Origin: Pseudo-nitzschia pungens
Lineage: Eukaryota > Bacillariophyta > Bacillariophyceae > Bacillariales > Bacillariaceae
Length of the DNA stretch: 64,000 bases
Direction of reading: 5' to 3'
Assembly: GCA_037355855.1 (NCBI GenBank)
Contig: CM074768.1
Coordinates: 1,798,001-1,862,000, forward strand
The translations under genes and the position numbers were made by a program. The number at the start of each line of letters is the position of its first letter. Within the stretch, counting starts at the first letter, position 1. The notes beneath the pieces were generated by a model, which saw only the letters and a list, made by a program, of their open reading frames with translations, had not been told where the DNA came from and ran no database searches. This document shows positions 62,165-64,000 of this stretch, piece after piece.

Positions 62165-63828
62165 GGCGGCGGCGATGGCGACACGGCAGCGGCGCCCGCA
62201 GCCAAGGTCTCGGGGGTCGCCTCTACCGCCGCCGCCACCTCCGGCATTCGCATTCGGGCGAGCCCGGTGGTTTTCCATCGGGTTCCGGGCCTGCAGCATC
62301 CCTCGTATCCAAAGAGTTCGTACACAAAGCCCTCCTTTCGGTGGACGAGCTCCGCGATTTCGTCGTCGCCGTCGCCGCCGCCGTCGCCGCCTCCAAAAAA
62401 GGTCAAACAGGCGCCGTGGTGCGTCGAACGCGGATCGCGGAGCGGGCAGTTCTTGGAAATCCGATGCGCTTTGCCAAACTTCTCCGCGTCCCCATCCCCA
62501 TCCCCGTCGTTGCGGTTGTCATCGCTCTCGAGCGCGTCGTGCGTCCGATTCAGGGCGCCGCAGGGATCGATATCGATCTCATTTGTTTTTTTTGGGTGAG
62601 AGTGTTCCTTCATCCACTTGTACCGCTCCAAACCCAAACGGCGTCGATGTTCGTCGCCGCTTTCGTCGCGAACGCGATCGGAAGAAGCTTCCTCGTCCAG
62701 CCGCAACAGCTCCGAGAGCCTGGGAGCCTCCCAGTCGACGCCCCCCCCCCTCTCCTCGAATCGGCGAAGGCAGTCGAGCAGGGTGGAACGAAAGTCCTCC
62801 ACCACCACCCAGCAATCCACGCTCGCCGACATGCTCTCCCCGACGTTCGCGGTCCGGTCGCTGCCGGTTTGGTTCATCCGGTTCTTCTCGCCGGCCGTCG
62901 CTCCGAGTCCGTAGCCTCCGAGGAGTCCGTAGCTGTCCCGAACCCGGCGGCCGACCACCCCCCGCACCATTGGGTGCCTCATCCACTCTCGGAACCGGGA
63001 AACGTCCTCGGTGGTGTTGAAGTACGGCGGGGAGACACCGTAGAGGTTCGGATCGGTGACGACGGCATCGCGAAAGGACCCCGCGTCGAGGCTTCCAAAG
63101 GCCCAGAGCGAGAGGTACTGCCCGCAGGGCTCGCGGATGGAGCCAATGACAAAGACATCCAGATCCGCAATGGCCCCGGCACCGGGTTCCTTCTCGAAAT
63201 GGCTCGTGGTGTTGCCCTTGCGAACCGCCAAAAACGGGAACGGAGTGTGGGCGAATTCCGACACGTGAATCAGGGTCGAGTCGATGCTTCTGCGATAGGT
63301 TTGAAGTTGGTTTTCGTTTTCGTTTTGGTTTTCGTTAGTATTACTTGTGTTTGTTTGGGTATTACCGTTGCCGTTAGTAGTAGTGTTGTTTGTGTTTGTT
63401 TCCGTTTGTGTTTTATACTCAAAGTCCCTGCGGAGGACCGATAGAGCATCCTTGCAGCAACCCTTGTCGGAGAATCTCGCTCTTTGGGCACTGCAGTTGC
63501 ACTTGAATTCGTTGGGTCTCATCTCTCTCAGCACGCTCAGGACGGATCCGCCACCGGCCTTGGGGTTGTGATTGAAGATCAGGAGCACCGGCGGTTTTGG
63601 GTCCGGGTCCGGGTTTGGGTTTCGTTGTGCATCAGAATCGGAATCAAAATCGGAATCCGGAGACTGCTTCTGTTCCTCCTTCTGATTCTGCTGCCGCAAC
63701 TCGCTGAGATGGTGGTGAACGTGAGCGTGATTGTCACCGTGGAGGTGACGATTGCGATTGCGATTGCGATTGCGATTGCGATTGCGATTGGGATTTCGAT
63801 TAGGACTACTATCGTTGTGTTCGTTCAT
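61942..63828 (-). CDS. Sulfotransferase-like protein with C-terminal poly-Leu segment
   Basis: 628 residues from the ATG at 63828. The N-terminal 80 residues are low complexity ((NR)n, acidic). NHNPKAGGGSVLSVLREM (87-104) matches the 5'-phosphosulfate loop of PAPS-dependent sulfotransferases. IREPCGQYLSLWAFG (231-245) matches the 3'-phosphate motif with Arg and Ser. Later parts (WVVVEDF, IAELVHRKEGFVYELFGY) fit the family's end. An Asn/Thr/Gln insert (~140-175) comes from a microsatellite. The family moves sulfate from PAPS to sugars or other acceptors, usually in the Golgi as type II membrane proteins. Here no N-terminal anchor is present; instead ten or so Leu encoded by (CTG)n plus GTAVAVAVG (~556-576) give a hydrophobic segment 55 residues from the C-terminus. 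Confidence 0.78.
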
Positions 63829-64000
63829 GGTAGATGATTCATGGGTTCGTGGTGAAGGAATGGATTATGGATGGATTGTTGAATCGAGTTACAGCTTCTC
63901 GTGTTGCCTGCTACCCGGACACGCACGGTAAGGTTACGGCACCGTAAGGTATGGATAACTCGGACTCGTCGTGATTGAGGTTACTTGCACAAGTGCTCTT
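63829..64000. other. Upstream of the sulfotransferase-like gene
   Basis: Presumed promoter and 5' leader of the minus-strand gene. It contains GGTAAGGTTACGGCACCGTA, an imperfect palindrome of the AAGGTTACGG type seen in other spacers of the window. Confidence 0.4.

Noticed and set aside
61860..63444. 386- and 479-residue plus-strand ORFs opposite the sulfotransferase gene
   Set aside because: Arg- and Pro-rich or featureless shadows; the minus strand has the family motifs.

Overview
This is a 64-kb piece of a nuclear eukaryotic genome, most likely a diatom (stramenopile). I base that on the style of the Ty1/copia element (diatom CoDi-like), on transposon accessory proteins of a kind I know from diatom genomes, on short GT-AG introns, on spacers rich in GTAC/ACCGGTAC/AAGGTTAC words, and on host genes full of microsatellite-encoded residue runs. 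The species cannot be fixed from sequence alone. There is one 500-bp assembly gap (56961-57460).

Layout. 1-3000: two tandem satellites (181-bp unit, then 187/192-bp unit). 4129-5136 (-): a host SET-domain protein. 5640-16280: a satellite field built on a ~150-bp unit, invaded by a non-autonomous LTR retrotransposon (7522-13300, 495-bp LTRs differing at one position seen, carrying only a gag-like gene) and by two copies of a short ATAC-targeting element, with several minisatellites. 16290-51229: the centre of the window, bounded by inverted repeats and apparently one very large DNA transposon. After removing nested insertions it would be about 11.9 kb and carry three genes: a two-exon accessory protein (-), a Plavaka/CACTA-like transposase (+), and a 2-oxoglutarate/Fe(II) oxygenase (-).

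The transposase is split by a degenerate Ty3/gypsy element (22481-28163, TSD CAACA). The oxygenase is split by a Ty1/copia element (30624-48011, TSD GCATC). The copia element is itself split by a 10.6-kb LINE (36306-46954, 21-bp TSD). 51471-53560: three inverted-repeat (MITE/foldback) elements side by side.

Host genes resume at 53.7 kb: an FAD-dependent amine oxidase-like gene (53763-55550, +), a truncated acidic ORF running into the gap (56657, +), a two-exon small membrane protein with a cysteine motif (60034-61246, +) and a sulfotransferase-like gene (61942-63828, -). They face different ways with AT-rich or microsatellite spacers and do not look like a functional cluster.

The most interesting object is the putative transposon that pairs a Plavaka-like transposase with a 2OG-Fe(II) oxygenase. 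Its internal 181-bp repeats are related in sequence and equal in period to the satellite at the window start.
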